Assembly (NCBI GenBank): GCA_016702605.1
Contig: JADJDQ010000021.1
Coordinates: 1,488,001 to 1,552,000, forward strand
Direction: 5' to 3'
Source of the DNA: Candidatus Intricatilinea gracilis
Lineage (GTDB): Bacteria > Pseudomonadota > Gammaproteobacteria > Burkholderiales > Burkholderiaceae_C
Length of the DNA stretch: 64,000 bases
The position numbers were made by a program, and so were the translations under genes. Positions 1 to 10,703 of the stretch are shown piece after piece. The notes beneath the pieces were generated by a model, which did not search any database, was not told the DNA's origin, and worked only from the letters and a program-made list of their open reading frames with translations. The stretch's first letter is position 1; each line of letters begins with the position of its first letter.

Positions 1-1
1 C

Positions 2-496
2 TGGCACGGTGACACCAGCCGCATGTTCATCGTGGGTGAAGGCTCGATCGCCGCCAAGCGCCTGTGCAGCCTCACCTACGAGGCCATGTGGCGCGGCATC
101 GTCAAGGTCAGGCCCGGCATCAAGCTGGGCGACATCGGCCACGCGATCCAGACCTTCGTCGAGAACCAGGGCCTGTCGGTGGTGCGCGAGTTCTGCGGCC
201 ACGGCATCGGCCGCAAGTTCCACGAAGAGCCGCAGGTGCTGCACTACGGCCGCCCGGGCACACTCGAAACTCTCGTGCCCGGCATGTGTTTCACCATCGA
301 ACCCATGGTCAACGCCGGCCGGCGCGAGATCAAGGAGTCGGGCGACGGCTGGACCATCGTCACCAAGGATCGGTCACTCTCGGCGCAGTGGGAACACACC
401 ATCCTCGTCACCGAGACCGGCTACGAGGTGTTGACCTTGTCGGCCGGCAGCCCGGCCTTGCCCGCCTTCATGAACGCTGTCGCCGTACCCGGCTGA
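2..496 (+). CDS. map: Methionine aminopeptidase type I, 3' part
   Basis: Removes the N-terminal Met from nascent proteins in the cytoplasm, using two metal ions. Only the last 164 residues are in the window; the frame is open from base 2 and the real start lies upstream. Visible family signatures are HGDTSRMF at the start of the fragment, CGHGIGRKFHEEP (metal-binding His), FTIEPMV (Glu) and the terminal WEHTILVTETGYEVLT (Glu). The gene lies 7 bases before glnD on the same strand. A map-glnD neighbourhood is common in beta- and gammaproteobacteria. Confidence 0.96.
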   Translation, partial: WHGDTSRMFIVGEGSIAAKRLCSLTYEAMWRGIVKVRPGIKLGDIGHAIQTFVENQGLSVVREFCGHGIGRKFHEEPQVLHYGRPGTLETLVPGMCFTIEPMVNAGRREIKESGDGWTIVTKDRSLSAQWEHTILVTETGYEVLTLSAGSPALPAFMNAVAVPG

Positions 497-503
497 TTCA
501 CGC

Positions 504-3311
504 ATGACCGACACCGCTGCGACTGGCGCGCTGGCCGGCGCCGACACATCAGGCCCAGCCGGCGCAACCACAGCAGCCATCCCCATCGGCTCGTCATCCA
601 CGATCGCTGCGCCTCGGGCAGCCGAGTCGGCGCCAGCCCTGGCGCCTGGGGTGACGCCCACACTCAACGTGGCCGATCTGCGCAAACTCATGCGCGAAGG
701 CCGCAATGCGCTGATCGAACGTTTCCGCAGCGCGCCGGCCACCGCCTCGGCGGCCAACCGCATGGTGCGGGCGCTGGCCCGCCACGTCGACGACGTGCTC
801 GTGCTGCTGTGGGAGCAGGTCGGCCTGCCGGCCGACGCCGCGCTGGTGGCCGTGGGTGGCTATGGCCGCGGCGAGCTGTTTCCGTATTCGGACGTGGACG
901 TCCTGCTGCTGCTGCCGGCGGGTGTCGATACCCCTGCCACGCCGGGCAGCGCTGCTGGCGTCGGTGGCGCGGCCGCAGGCGGCACCACAGCCGACATCTC
1001 ACTGGCCGGCGCCGACCCGGCGCGTTACACCCGCGCGATCGAAGCCTTCATCGGGGCGTGCTGGGACATTGGCCTGGACATCGGCTCGAGCGTTCGCAAC
1101 GTCGTCGACTGTGTGCGCGAGGCTCGAGCCGACGTGACGGTGCAGACCGCCATGCTCGAAAGCCGCGTTGTCACAGGCAACAAGAAGCTCTACGACGAGT
1201 TCAAGCTGCGCACGGCCGAGGTGCTCGACTCGGCGGCCTTCCTGCGCGCCAAGACACTCGAGATGCGCCAGCGCCACGTCAAGTACGAGGACACGCCCTA
1301 TTCGCTCGAACCCAACTGCAAGGAAAGCCCGGGCGGACTGCGTGATCTTCAGCTCGTGTTGTGGGTGGCCGCCGCCGCCGGCCTGGGCCACAGCTGGACC
1401 GAGCTGGCGCACAAGGGACTGATCACCCGGTTCGAGGTGCGCCAGCTGCAGCGCAATGAAGGCCTGCTGCGCCTGATCCGCGCGCGCCTGCACATCATTG
1501 CGGGGCGGCGCGAAGACCGCCTCGTGTTCGACCTGCAGACCGCGGTGGCCGAGAGCTTCGGCTACAAGTCGACGGCAGAACGGCGCGCCAGCGAGGCGCT
1601 GATGCGCCGCTACTACTGGGCCGCCAAGGCGGTGAACCAGCTCAACCTGATCCTGATGCTCAACATCGAGGAGGTGGTGGCCAGTTCGCAGAACGACCCG
1701 ATGCGCCCGATCGACGATCGCTTCTTCGACCGCGCCGGTATGCTGGAAGTGGCGAGCGACGACCTCTACGAACGCGACCCCCACGCCATCCTCGACACCT
1801 TCAGGGTGTTCGCCAGTTCGGTGGGCATCAAGGGCCTGTCGGTGCGCACCCTGCGGGCGCTGTACAACGCCCGCGAGCTGATGGACGCGAAGTTCCGCGC
1901 CGACCCGGAGAACCGCCGCATCTTCATGGAGATCCTGCAGCAGCCCGAGGGCCAGACCCACGCGCTGCGGCTCATGAACCAGACCTCGGTGCTGGGGCGA
2001 TATCTGTGGGTGTTTCGGCGCATCGTCGGCCAGATGCAGCACGACCTGTTCCACGTGTACACGGTGGACCAGCACATCCTGATGGTGCTGCGCAATGTGC
2101 GGCGTTTCTTCATCCCCGAACACACCCACGAGTACCCGTTTTGCTCGCAGCTGGCGGCGCACTGGGACAAGCCGTGGATCCTGTACGTGGCGGCACTCTT
2201 CCACGACGTGGCCAAGGGCCGCGGCGGCGACCACTCGGTGCTGGGTGCGGTCGAGGTGCGGCGTTTCTGCCGCGACCACGACATCGAGCGTGAAGACGCC
2301 AAGCTCATCGAGTTTCTGGTGAGTGAACACCTCACCATGTCTCGGGTCGCACAGAAAGAAGACCTGTCCGACCCGGACGTGATCCAGGCCTTCGCAGCAC
2401 ACGTGCGCGACCCGCGCCGCCTGACAGCGTTGTACCTGCTGACGGTGTCAGACATCCGCGGCACCAGCCCCAAGGTGTGGAACGCCTGGAAGGGCAAGCT
2501 GCTCGAAGACCTGTACCGCGCCACGCTGCGCGCCCTGGGCGGCGCCAAGGCCAACATGGACGCCGAGATCGAGCATAAGCGCCTCGAGGCGCGCCAGATG
2601 CTGGCGCTCAACTCGGCCCTGCCCGGCGCCGAAGAGGCGCTGTGGAAGACGCTCGATCTGAGCTACTTTGCGCGCCACGACAGCGGCGAGATTGCCTGGC
2701 ATGCACGTGCGCTCAACCGCAGGGTCGACAGCACCGTGCCCGTCGTCGACGCGCGTATCTCGCCGGTGGGTGAAGGCCTGCAGGTGCTGGTCTACAGCCC
2801 CGACCGGCGCGACCTGTTCGCACGTATCTGCGGCTACTTCGACAGCGCGCAGTTCAGCATCCTGGATGCACGCATCCACACCACACGCTCGGGCTACGCG
2901 ATGGACACCTTCCAGGTCATCACGCCCTTCTTCAACCAGGCCTACCGCGACCTCATCGCCCTGGTCGAGACCCAGCTGGCCCAAGCCCTGAGCCGTGAAG
3001 GCCCGTTGCCCGAACCCAGCCGAGGGCGCCAGTCACGCCGGGTCAAGTCCTTCCCGGTCACACCGCGTGTGCAGTTGAGACCGGACGAACGCGCCCAGCG
3101 CTGGCTGCTGTCGGTCTCGGCCAGCGACCGTTCGGGCCTGCTGTACTGCATCGCGCGTGTGATGGCGCAGTTCAGCATCAACCTGCAACTGGCCAAAATC
3201 AGCACGCTGGGTGAACGCGTCGAGGACACCTTCCTGGTCGACGGCGCAGCGCTGCAGAACAACCGCCAGCAGCTCGATTTCGAATCCAAGTTGCTCGACG
3301 CGATCGCCTGA
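504..3311 (+). CDS. glnD: [Protein-PII] uridylyltransferase / uridylyl-removing enzyme GlnD
   Basis: Bifunctional nitrogen sensor that adds UMP to PII proteins under nitrogen limitation and removes it when glutamine is high. 935 residues, close to the family's usual length. The nucleotidyltransferase core has GGYGRGELFPYSDVDVL near residues 116-132. The HD hydrolase motif FHDVAKGRGGDHS is near residue 564. Two ACT domains occupy roughly the last 180 residues. A Gly/Ala/Thr-rich insertion of about 30 residues follows the DVD motif and is absent from E. coli GlnD as I recall it. About 50 Ala-rich residues also precede the usual start, so initiation further downstream is possible. It is probably cotranscribed with map and ends 5 bases from the convergent rlmD. 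Confidence 0.96.
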   Translation: MTDTAATGALAGADTSGPAGATTAAIPIGSSSTIAAPRAAESAPALAPGVTPTLNVADLRKLMREGRNALIERFRSAPATASAANRMVRALARHVDDVLVLLWEQVGLPADAALVAVGGYGRGELFPYSDVDVLLLLPAGVDTPATPGSAAGVGGAAAGGTTADISLAGADPARYTRAIEAFIGACWDIGLDIGSSVRNVVDCVREARADVTVQTAMLESRVVTGNKKLYDEFKLRTAEVLDSAAFLRAKTLEMRQRHVKYEDTPYSLEPNCKESPGGLRDLQLVLWVAAAAGLGHSWTELAHKGLITRFEVRQLQRNEGLLRLIRARLHIIAGRREDRLVFDLQTAVAESFGYKSTAERRASEALMRRYYWAAKAVNQLNLILMLNIEEVVASSQNDPMRPIDDRFFDRAGMLEVASDDLYERDPHAILDTFRVFASSVGIKGLSVRTLRALYNARELMDAKFRADPENRRIFMEILQQPEGQTHALRLMNQTSVLGRYLWVFRRIVGQMQHDLFHVYTVDQHILMVLRNVRRFFIPEHTHEYPFCSQLAAHWDKPWILYVAALFHDVAKGRGGDHSVLGAVEVRRFCRDHDIEREDAKLIEFLVSEHLTMSRVAQKEDLSDPDVIQAFAAHVRDPRRLTALYLLTVSDIRGTSPKVWNAWKGKLLEDLYRATLRALGGAKANMDAEIEHKRLEARQMLALNSALPGAEEALWKTLDLSYFARHDSGEIAWHARALNRRVDSTVPVVDARISPVGEGLQVLVYSPDRRDLFARICGYFDSAQFSILDARIHTTRSGYAMDTFQVITPFFNQAYRDLIALVETQLAQALSREGPLPEPSRGRQSRRVKSFPVTPRVQLRPDERAQRWLLSVSASDRSGLLYCIARVMAQFSINLQLAKISTLGERVEDTFLVDGAALQNNRQQLDFESKLLDAIA

Positions 3312-3316
3312 CAAGG

Positions 3317-4789
3317 TCAGGCCACGATGCGGTCGAACACCGCCATCGACTCGACGTGCGCCGTGTGGGGGAACATGTTGACTGCACCAGCCAGGCTGCA
3401 GCGATAGCCCGCCTGGTGCACCAGCAGCCCTGCATCGCGCGCCAGGGTGGCCGGGTTGCAGCTCACGTACACGATGCGCGCGGGCGGCTGCCAGGCCAGG
3501 GTGCCGGCGCTGAGTGGCCTGGCCGGCTTGGGGGCGGTGCCGGGCTTGCTGCTTGTCGCAGTCGGCTCATCGGGTTCGGCGGAATCGAGATCGGGCTTGT
3601 TGCCCAGTCGGGTCTGGTGATGATCGGCCAGCGCCTTGGCGATGGCGAAGGCACCTTCGCGCGGCGGGTCGATCAGCCAGCGCTCGGCCGGGCCATACGC
3701 GGCCAGATCGTTGGCATCGAGCTCGAAGAGGTTGCGCGCCGCAAATGAGGTGTTGGCCGACAGGCCGTTGACTGCGGCGTTGTCACGGGCGCGCTGCACC
3801 AGCACCTCGCTGCCTTCGATGCCCAGCACCTCGCGCGCCTGAGTGGCGATCGGCAGGGTGAAGTTGCCCAGGCCACAGAACCAGTCGATGACACGTTCGG
3901 TGCGCTGCACGTCGAGCAGCTTGAGCGCGCGGCTGACCAGCACACGGTTGATGTGTGGGTTCACCTGGGTGAAGTCGGTCGGCTTGAACGGCATCGTGAT
4001 GCCGAACTCGGGCAGCCGGTAGGCCAGCTTGCCGGCGTCGGCCTCGTCCAGCAGGCGCACGGTGTCGGGTCCTTTGGGCTGCAGCCACCAGCTCACACCG
4101 TGTTCGGTAGCAAATGCCTTCAGCAAGTCGAGATCGCCGTTCGACAGCGGCTCGAGATGGCGCAGCACCAGCGCGGTGTTGATGCCCTGCGCCGTTTCAC
4201 CGATGGCCAGTTCGATCTGCGGCAACGTCTGGCGCGCCTGCATCTGTTCGATCAGCCGGCGCAGCGGCACCAGCAGGGCGCTGACATGGGCGGGCAGGAT
4301 GGCGCAGCTTTTCATGTCGGCCACGTAGCGCGACTTGCGCTCGTGGAAACCCACCAGCACCTCACCCTTGCGCGGCACCCAGCGCACCGACAGGCGGGCG
4401 CGGTAGCGGTAGCCCCAGGCCGGACCTTCGATGGCGCGCAGGATGCGCTCGGGCTTGACCTTGCCGAGGTGCCACAGGTTGTCTTCGAGTGTGCGTTGCT
4501 TGACGGCCACCTGTGACGAGACGTGCAGGTGCTGCATCTTGCAACCGCCACAAGCGCCGCCGTGCAGGCCGAAGTGCTCGCAACCAGGTGTGACACGCTG
4601 ATGGCTCTGGCGCAGCACGGCCACCAGCGCCGCCTGTTCCCAGTTGTTCTTGCTGCGCAAGCTGCGGGCGGTGACACGTTCACCCGGCAAGGCACCGTCG
4701 ACGAAGACGACTTTGCCGTCGGCCTTGCGGGCGACGCCCTGGGCCTCGAGGTCGAGGGATTCGATCTGCAATTCGATGTCTGAACTCAT
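3317..4789 (-). CDS. rlmD: 23S rRNA (uracil-1939-C5)-methyltransferase RlmD
   Basis: SAM- and [4Fe-4S]-dependent methyltransferase that forms m5U1939 in 23S rRNA. The N-terminal TRAM domain (about residues 1-60) is followed by the iron-sulfur cysteines C70, C80 and C83 in CEHFGLHGGACGGC and C162 in MKSCAIL. The SAM site is DWFCGLGNFTLP, and the catalytic cysteine is in VYVSCNPATLARD. At 490 residues it is longer than E. coli RlmD (433); a Pro/Ser/Thr-rich insertion of about 40 residues sits just before the catalytic motif. The start is the first ATG of the open frame and begins the TRAM domain without extra sequence. Convergent with glnD. Confidence 0.96.
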   Translation of the reverse strand: MSSDIELQIESLDLEAQGVARKADGKVVFVDGALPGERVTARSLRSKNNWEQAALVAVLRQSHQRVTPGCEHFGLHGGACGGCKMQHLHVSSQVAVKQRTLEDNLWHLGKVKPERILRAIEGPAWGYRYRARLSVRWVPRKGEVLVGFHERKSRYVADMKSCAILPAHVSALLVPLRRLIEQMQARQTLPQIELAIGETAQGINTALVLRHLEPLSNGDLDLLKAFATEHGVSWWLQPKGPDTVRLLDEADAGKLAYRLPEFGITMPFKPTDFTQVNPHINRVLVSRALKLLDVQRTERVIDWFCGLGNFTLPIATQAREVLGIEGSEVLVQRARDNAAVNGLSANTSFAARNLFELDANDLAAYGPAERWLIDPPREGAFAIAKALADHHQTRLGNKPDLDSAEPDEPTATSSKPGTAPKPARPLSAGTLAWQPPARIVYVSCNPATLARDAGLLVHQAGYRCSLAGAVNMFPHTAHVESMAVFDRIVA

Positions 4790-5129
4790 GGCGTGATTGT
4801 CGGTGCTGCGCAGTCGACAGGCGTCGCGACGTGCAAGGTACCCGAGCCCGACACGCCCGCCGCGCGTCTACCACGGCCACGTTGGCCTGAACGTTAAGGT
4901 GGGGCATCCGTTTCGTTCACTTGCGTCACGGCCTGCAAGCACGCACCGGGTGGGCGTTACCGAGGTAAGTGCCCCGGGCAAACCCTCGCCAGGACCGGTG
5001 CGGTGGCCTATCTTTGCATCACGCCACATCGACCACCTACCTGTCTAGACAGGCCGTGATGGATGCCTTCAGCGCACTCGCACCAGCGAACCGCGTGGCC
5101 CGCGCATCGACAACCTAGGACGACACACC
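4790..5129. other. Intergenic region between divergent rlmD and the cytochrome lipoprotein
   Basis: 340 bases without a convincing coding frame. It must hold the promoters of rlmD (minus) and the lipoprotein gene (plus). The only structured element I can point to is the 14-bp perfect palindrome at 5040-5053, listed separately. I see no RNA gene here. Confidence 0.6.
5040..5053. promoter_or_regulatory. Perfect 14-bp palindrome, candidate repressor operator
   Basis: CCTGTCTAGACAGG reads identically on both strands and lies 76 bases upstream of the lipoprotein start. Its size and perfect symmetry fit a site for a dimeric repressor such as a TetR-family protein. No regulator gene lies beside it, so the assignment is inference. 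Confidence 0.45.
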
Positions 5130-6524
<1,395 letters not shown>

Positions 6525-6648
6525 ATCCAGCCCGCGCGGCCCAGCGACACCGCGCAGCAGGCAAGCACTCACCGGGCCACGGCCAGGCCCAGAACCAGCT
6601 TGTCTTGACTCGGTCAGGCCATCCAGTGAACAACCGTCCACAAGGCAG

Positions 6649-6685
6649 AAGGAGCGGCCCGCTCGCGCAGGTCGCTCCTTTGTTC
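6649..6685 (+). terminator. Rho-independent terminator after the cytochrome lipoprotein gene
   Basis: The inverted repeat AAGGAGCG (6649-6656) / CGCTCCTT (6673-6680) is followed by TTTGTT. It sits 125 bases after the stop codon, between two convergent genes. It could also serve nlpD on the minus strand, where the T tract is weaker. Confidence 0.6.
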
Positions 6686-6726
6686 AATCGTTCATGAGGG
6701 GTAAGGCCCTGTCGAGCCCGTGCACA

Positions 6727-7677
6727 TCAACGCGACGGCAACATCCGGGTCGGATCCATTGGCTTGCCTTTGCGACGGATCTCGAAGTGCAGTTGCACAC
6801 GGTCGGCGTCGCTCGCACCCATCTCGGCGATCTTCTGGCCGCGCCGCACCGGCTGGTCTTCCTTGACCAGCAGCGCCTGGTTGTGGGCGTAGGCGGTGAG
6901 GTAGGTGTCGTTGTGTTTGATGATGATGAGGTTGCCGTAACCGCGCAGGCCCGAGCCGGCATACACCACCCGGCCATCGGCAGCGGCAACCACCGGGTCA
7001 CCGGTCTTGCCGGCGATCGCGACACCCTTGTTGCGCGACTCGTCGAAGCTCGAGATCAGCGGCCCCTGGGCTGGCCAGGCCCAGGCAACGTCTTCGTCGG
7101 CATCACGTGGTGCCACCGGCGCAGGGGCCGGACTGGGCATGCTGGCGGAGCCCACCGCAGCCGAACCGCCGGGCATGGCGCCCACAGGCGCCGTAGCGGC
7201 CGAGGCCGGTGTCGAAGACGTCGGTGCCGGCACGGCTACGGCCGCATTGGCAGGTGCACTGGCCGCTGCGGGACGGGTCTCGATCCGGCTGGTGGTGATG
7301 GGGCGCACCGTGGTGGCGGAGGGATCCTGGCCAGGCGCAAATACACGCAACACCTGGCCGATCTCGAGCACGTTGGGGTTGTCGAGGTTGTTCCAGCGCT
7401 GCAGGTCACGCCAGTTCTGACCAGTCTCGAGACCGACGCGGATCAGCGTGTCTCCCGGCCGCACGGTGTAATAGCCGGTACGCCCGGAAAACTCGGCATT
7501 CGACGCCAGCGGGCCGGTGGCCTCTGGACGGGGTGGTTCGATCAGAGGTGGGGGGGTCACCGGGCGCAGAGGCGCGCTGCGGTCCTCGACCGGCGCCTTG
7601 TTGTACGGCAAGGCACAACCAGCCAAGACGCTGCACAGGGCGCACAAGGCAAGCAGTGTGCGGTGGTCGGCGGCCAT
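6727..7677 (-). CDS. nlpD: NlpD-type amidase activator lipoprotein (LysM + degenerate LytM)
   Basis: Outer-membrane lipoprotein expected to activate the cell-separation amidase AmiC. I chose the ATG at 7677 because the next residues form a lipoprotein signal ending in SVLAGC; the open frame extends 31 residues upstream. One LysM domain (GYYTVRPGDTLIRVGLETG) is followed by an Ala/Pro-rich linker and a C-terminal M23/LytM domain. That domain has NKGVAIAGKTGDPV where active peptidases have the zinc-binding HxxxD. E. coli NlpD shows the same loss, so this is an activator rather than a hydrolase. It is the third gene of surE-pcm-nlpD. The rpoS gene that usually follows is absent. Confidence 0.92.
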   Translation of the reverse strand: MAADHRTLLALCALCSVLAGCALPYNKAPVEDRSAPLRPVTPPPLIEPPRPEATGPLASNAEFSGRTGYYTVRPGDTLIRVGLETGQNWRDLQRWNNLDNPNVLEIGQVLRVFAPGQDPSATTVRPITTSRIETRPAAASAPANAAVAVPAPTSSTPASAATAPVGAMPGGSAAVGSASMPSPAPAPVAPRDADEDVAWAWPAQGPLISSFDESRNKGVAIAGKTGDPVVAAADGRVVYAGSGLRGYGNLIIIKHNDTYLTAYAHNQALLVKEDQPVRRGQKIAEMGASDADRVQLHFEIRRKGKPMDPTRMLPSR

Positions 7678-7782
7678 CTGGCGCAAGGGGTAGTGGATAT
7701 GGCTCAAATCAGCGATCGCTTTGTGGCCGGCAGTCGTCATGGGTGGTGGCGGGGCCGCCACGGCGGCCATGCCGGCACGTGA

Positions 7783-8688
7783 TCAAGCAACCCCTGAATC
7801 GTTGACGCCGGATTGTAGGGGGACGAATCGCACGGCCTCGAACTCGTGCCGCCGCAAGCTGCCATCGGCCAGACGGTCGATCACGACGAGTCGTTGCTCA
7901 CCTGCACCACCCACCTGGCATGGCGCCACCAGACGCCCGGCGGGCGCCAGCTGATCGAGCCATGCGGCCGGGATGTCCTCACCTCCGGCGGCGGCAATGA
8001 TGCCGTCGTAGGGTGCGTTGGGTGGATGGCCGAAACGGCCGTCTGCGTAGATCAGGCGCAGCCGATCACTGCGGATCTCCGCCAGGTTGTCACGTGCCTT
8101 GTCGAAAAGTGGCTTGAGCCGCTCGACCGAATACACCTGACGCGCCAGACGCTCGAGCAAGGCGGCCTGGTAGCCGCAGCCGGTGCCGATTTCGAGCACG
8201 CGCCCGAGCGGCCTGGCGCCGTCCGGGCGCTGGCGCAACAGGCTCAGCATGCGTGCCACCACACTGGGCTTGGAGATGGTCTGCCCCAGGCCGATGGGCA
8301 GACTGGTGTCCTCATAGGCCTGACCGACCAGGGCCGGGTCGACGAAAAAATGGCGCGGCACCTCCCCGATGGCGGCGAGCACGTCGGCATCGCTGCAGCC
8401 GTCCACACGCAGGCGCTCGACCAGGCGATGTCGAAACCTCGGCGCCTCGAGCCCCAGGCCACTGGGTGGCAAGGCGCGACCCTGTTCCCGCAAGGTCTGC
8501 GCCCAGGCATCTTGAGGCCGCATCAAGCCTAGCTGTGGGTTTGGCTGTGGCGCCGTGCCTCGCACTGCGGGCTGTGGGCGATGGGTCGAGACCTTCGGAT
8601 CGGGTCGAGCGGCCAGGCGCGCCGTCGCTTCGGCCACCGGAAGACGGGCCGGGAAACGCTTGCGGGGCGGATCGGCCTCGCGAGTCAC
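7783..8688 (-). CDS. pcm: Protein-L-isoaspartate O-methyltransferase
   Basis: Repairs age-damaged proteins by methylating L-isoaspartyl residues with SAM. Signatures are ADVLAAIGEVPRHFF, IGLGQTISKPSVVA and the SAM loop VLEIGTGCGYQAA. At 301 residues it is about 90 longer than typical Pcm. The extra length is an N-terminal Arg/Pro/Ala-rich extension, probably disordered, and an internal start nearer the conserved core is possible. Its start overlaps the surE stop by 4 bases, so the two are likely translationally coupled. Confidence 0.93.
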   Translation of the reverse strand: MTREADPPRKRFPARLPVAEATARLAARPDPKVSTHRPQPAVRGTAPQPNPQLGLMRPQDAWAQTLREQGRALPPSGLGLEAPRFRHRLVERLRVDGCSDADVLAAIGEVPRHFFVDPALVGQAYEDTSLPIGLGQTISKPSVVARMLSLLRQRPDGARPLGRVLEIGTGCGYQAALLERLARQVYSVERLKPLFDKARDNLAEIRSDRLRLIYADGRFGHPPNAPYDGIIAAAGGEDIPAAWLDQLAPAGRLVAPCQVGGAGEQRLVVIDRLADGSLRRHEFEAVRFVPLQSGVNDSGVA

Positions 8689-9449
8689 GGCGCCGTCAGG
8701 CCCAGGCGCCTGGACCAGCCGGGCAGTCCGGCATGGTCGGTGAGATCGACCTGCAGCGGTGTGATCGAGACACAGCCGCTGGCCAGGGCAAAAAAGTCGG
8801 TGCCCTCGCCGGCTTCACGGGCGTCGCCGGCAGCGCCGATCCAGTAGTTGGTTTCCCCGCGTGGGTTGACCTGGCGGATCACTGGCTCGCTGGCATGGCG
8901 CCGCCCGAGGCGCGTCAATCGTCGTGGCAGACTGGCCGAATCTGCACGATTGGGAATGTTCACGTTGAGCAGCCAGGGTGTCGGTCGATCGGCCCCACCC
9001 AGATCACCAACGATGCTGGCGATCACACCACGCGCCACATCGGCAGCAGCATCGAGGTTGCCCCAACCCTTGTCGAGCAGCGAGAACGCGATGGATGGGA
9101 TGCCGAACAGAAACCCCTCCATCGCCGCAGCGACCGTGCCCGAATACAGCGTGTCGTCGCCCATGTTGGCGCCGTTGTTGATGCCCGAGACGACCAGATC
9201 CGGCCGCTGCTCGAGCAAGCCGGTGAGCGCCACGTGGACACAGTCCGACGGGGTGCCGTTGATGTAACGCCAGCCTTGTGGTGTCGTGTACACAGACAGC
9301 GGCCGCTGCAGCGTGAGTGCATTGCTCGTGCCGCTGGCGTTTTGTTCGGGCGCCACGACGTCGACCTCGCCGAATTCGTGACACACCCTCACGAGGGCCG
9401 CCAGGCCAGGGGCAAGATAACCATCGTCGTTGGCAACCAGGATACGCAT
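8685..9449 (-). CDS. surE: 5'/3'-nucleotidase SurE
   Basis: Metal-dependent nucleoside-monophosphate and exopolyphosphate phosphatase, a stationary-phase survival protein. The start at 9449 gives MRILVANDDGYLAPGL, the standard family N-terminus with the NDDG metal site; the open frame runs 31 residues further upstream without similarity. NGTPSDCVHVAL and LVVSGINNGANMGDDTLYSGTVAAAMEG follow in the usual order. 254 residues matches the family. First gene of surE-pcm-nlpD. Confidence 0.96.
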   Translation of the reverse strand: MRILVANDDGYLAPGLAALVRVCHEFGEVDVVAPEQNASGTSNALTLQRPLSVYTTPQGWRYINGTPSDCVHVALTGLLEQRPDLVVSGINNGANMGDDTLYSGTVAAAMEGFLFGIPSIAFSLLDKGWGNLDAAADVARGVIASIVGDLGGADRPTPWLLNVNIPNRADSASLPRRLTRLGRRHASEPVIRQVNPRGETNYWIGAAGDAREAGEGTDFFALASGCVSITPLQVDLTDHAGLPGWSRRLGLTAP

Positions 9450-9587
9450 CCAGGTCATTGTAGGCAGTGCCACAGGTCCGCCCAACACATGGCGCCAGGC
9501 ACACACAGGTCGCCGCACCTGCCTATGATGCGGCGCGAGCATGGTGGCGCGGCCACCTCGAGACCACGAAGACCACAGGAGCGAGAC

Positions 9588-10571
9588 ATGTACGCATGGG
9601 TATGCAACGAGGCCAGCGGCCCGCAGGCGTTGCGATGGAGCGAACTGCCCACACCCGAACCGGCGCCTGGTGAGGTACGCATCGCGGTGGCGTGCGCCAG
9701 CCTCAACTTTCCGGATCTGCTCATCGTGCAGGGCAAGTACCAGGTCAAGCCGGCCTTGCCGTTTGTACCGGGTTGCGAGTTTTCTGGTGTGATCACGGCC
9801 GTCGGATCAGCTGTCACGGGCTTCCAACCGGGTGACCGAGTCGCCGCATTTGCCGGCCAGGGCGGCTTTGCCACCGAAGTATGTGTGCCGGCCCACCTGG
9901 TGATGCCCGTGCCCGCCGTGATGAGTTTCGAGGATGCTGCGGCCTTCATCTGCACTTATGCCACGTCACATCACGGCCTGATCGACCGGGGCAGTTTGCG
10001 TGCGGGGGAAACCGTGCTCGTGCTGGGCGCCACAGGCGGCGTAGGCAGCGCGGCCATGCAAGTGGCCAAGGCGGCGGGTGCCCGTGTGATTGCCGGCACC
10101 TCGAGCCCCGCCAAATGTGAATTGGCCCTGCGTCTGGGCGCCGACGCGGCATTCGATTATTCGAATGGCACACTGCGCGACCGGGTCAAGGAACTCACCG
10201 GCGGCAAAGGACCGGACATCGTCTACGACCCGGTCGGGGGCCCGCAGGCCGAAGTGGCATTTCGCGCCATCGCCTGGCGCGGCAGATATCTGGTAATCGG
10301 TTTCGCCCAGGGGCAAATACCCTCATTGCCACTCAATCTCGCCTTGCTCAAGGGTGCTGCGGTAGTTGGCGTGTTCTGGGGCGAATATGCCAGGCGCGAA
10401 CCCAAGTCGAATGCAAGAATGCTGGGCGAGTTGTCGACCTGGTACGCACAGGGTTTGGTGAAACCATATATCGACCAGGTACTGCACATGACGGAGTTGC
10501 CCGCCGCGTTCGAGTTGATGGACCAGCGCCGGGTACATGGCAAGCTCGTGCTGCGAAATACGGCAGACTGA
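9588..10571 (+). CDS. NADPH:quinone oxidoreductase, zinc-independent MDR family
   Basis: 327-residue medium-chain reductase of the quinone-oxidoreductase type. An N-terminal GroES-like domain is followed by a Rossmann domain with VLVLGATGGVGSAAMQVAKAAGARV. The catalytic and structural zinc cysteines of alcohol dehydrogenases are absent. The start at 9588 has AGGAG 8 bases upstream. The open frame continues more than 400 residues upstream as an artefact of high GC. Divergent from surE. The substrate (quinone, enoyl or acryloyl) cannot be told from sequence. Confidence 0.9.
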   Translation: MYAWVCNEASGPQALRWSELPTPEPAPGEVRIAVACASLNFPDLLIVQGKYQVKPALPFVPGCEFSGVITAVGSAVTGFQPGDRVAAFAGQGGFATEVCVPAHLVMPVPAVMSFEDAAAFICTYATSHHGLIDRGSLRAGETVLVLGATGGVGSAAMQVAKAAGARVIAGTSSPAKCELALRLGADAAFDYSNGTLRDRVKELTGGKGPDIVYDPVGGPQAEVAFRAIAWRGRYLVIGFAQGQIPSLPLNLALLKGAAVVGVFWGEYARREPKSNARMLGELSTWYAQGLVKPYIDQVLHMTELPAAFELMDQRRVHGKLVLRNTAD

Positions 10572-10703
10572 GCCCGCACGCAGGGGATCCGGCCATTGTT
10601 TCGTGGGGAGCGGGTCGCCCGGCATCAATCGCCGGGTCACAACGATGCCCATAATCGAGCAACGCATCAACAGTGTCCTTGCACGGCAAACAACCACCAC
10701 ATC

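Noticed and set aside
4974..4985. GGGCAAACC-like string that recalls part of a c-di-GMP riboswitch
   Set aside because: The second conserved segment (GGACGCAAAGCC type) and the tetraloop helices are missing.
8253..9587. 445-codon upstream extension of the quinone oxidoreductase frame
   Set aside because: Runs antisense through pcm and surE and lacks similarity; the ATG at 9588 has a proper ribosome-binding site.
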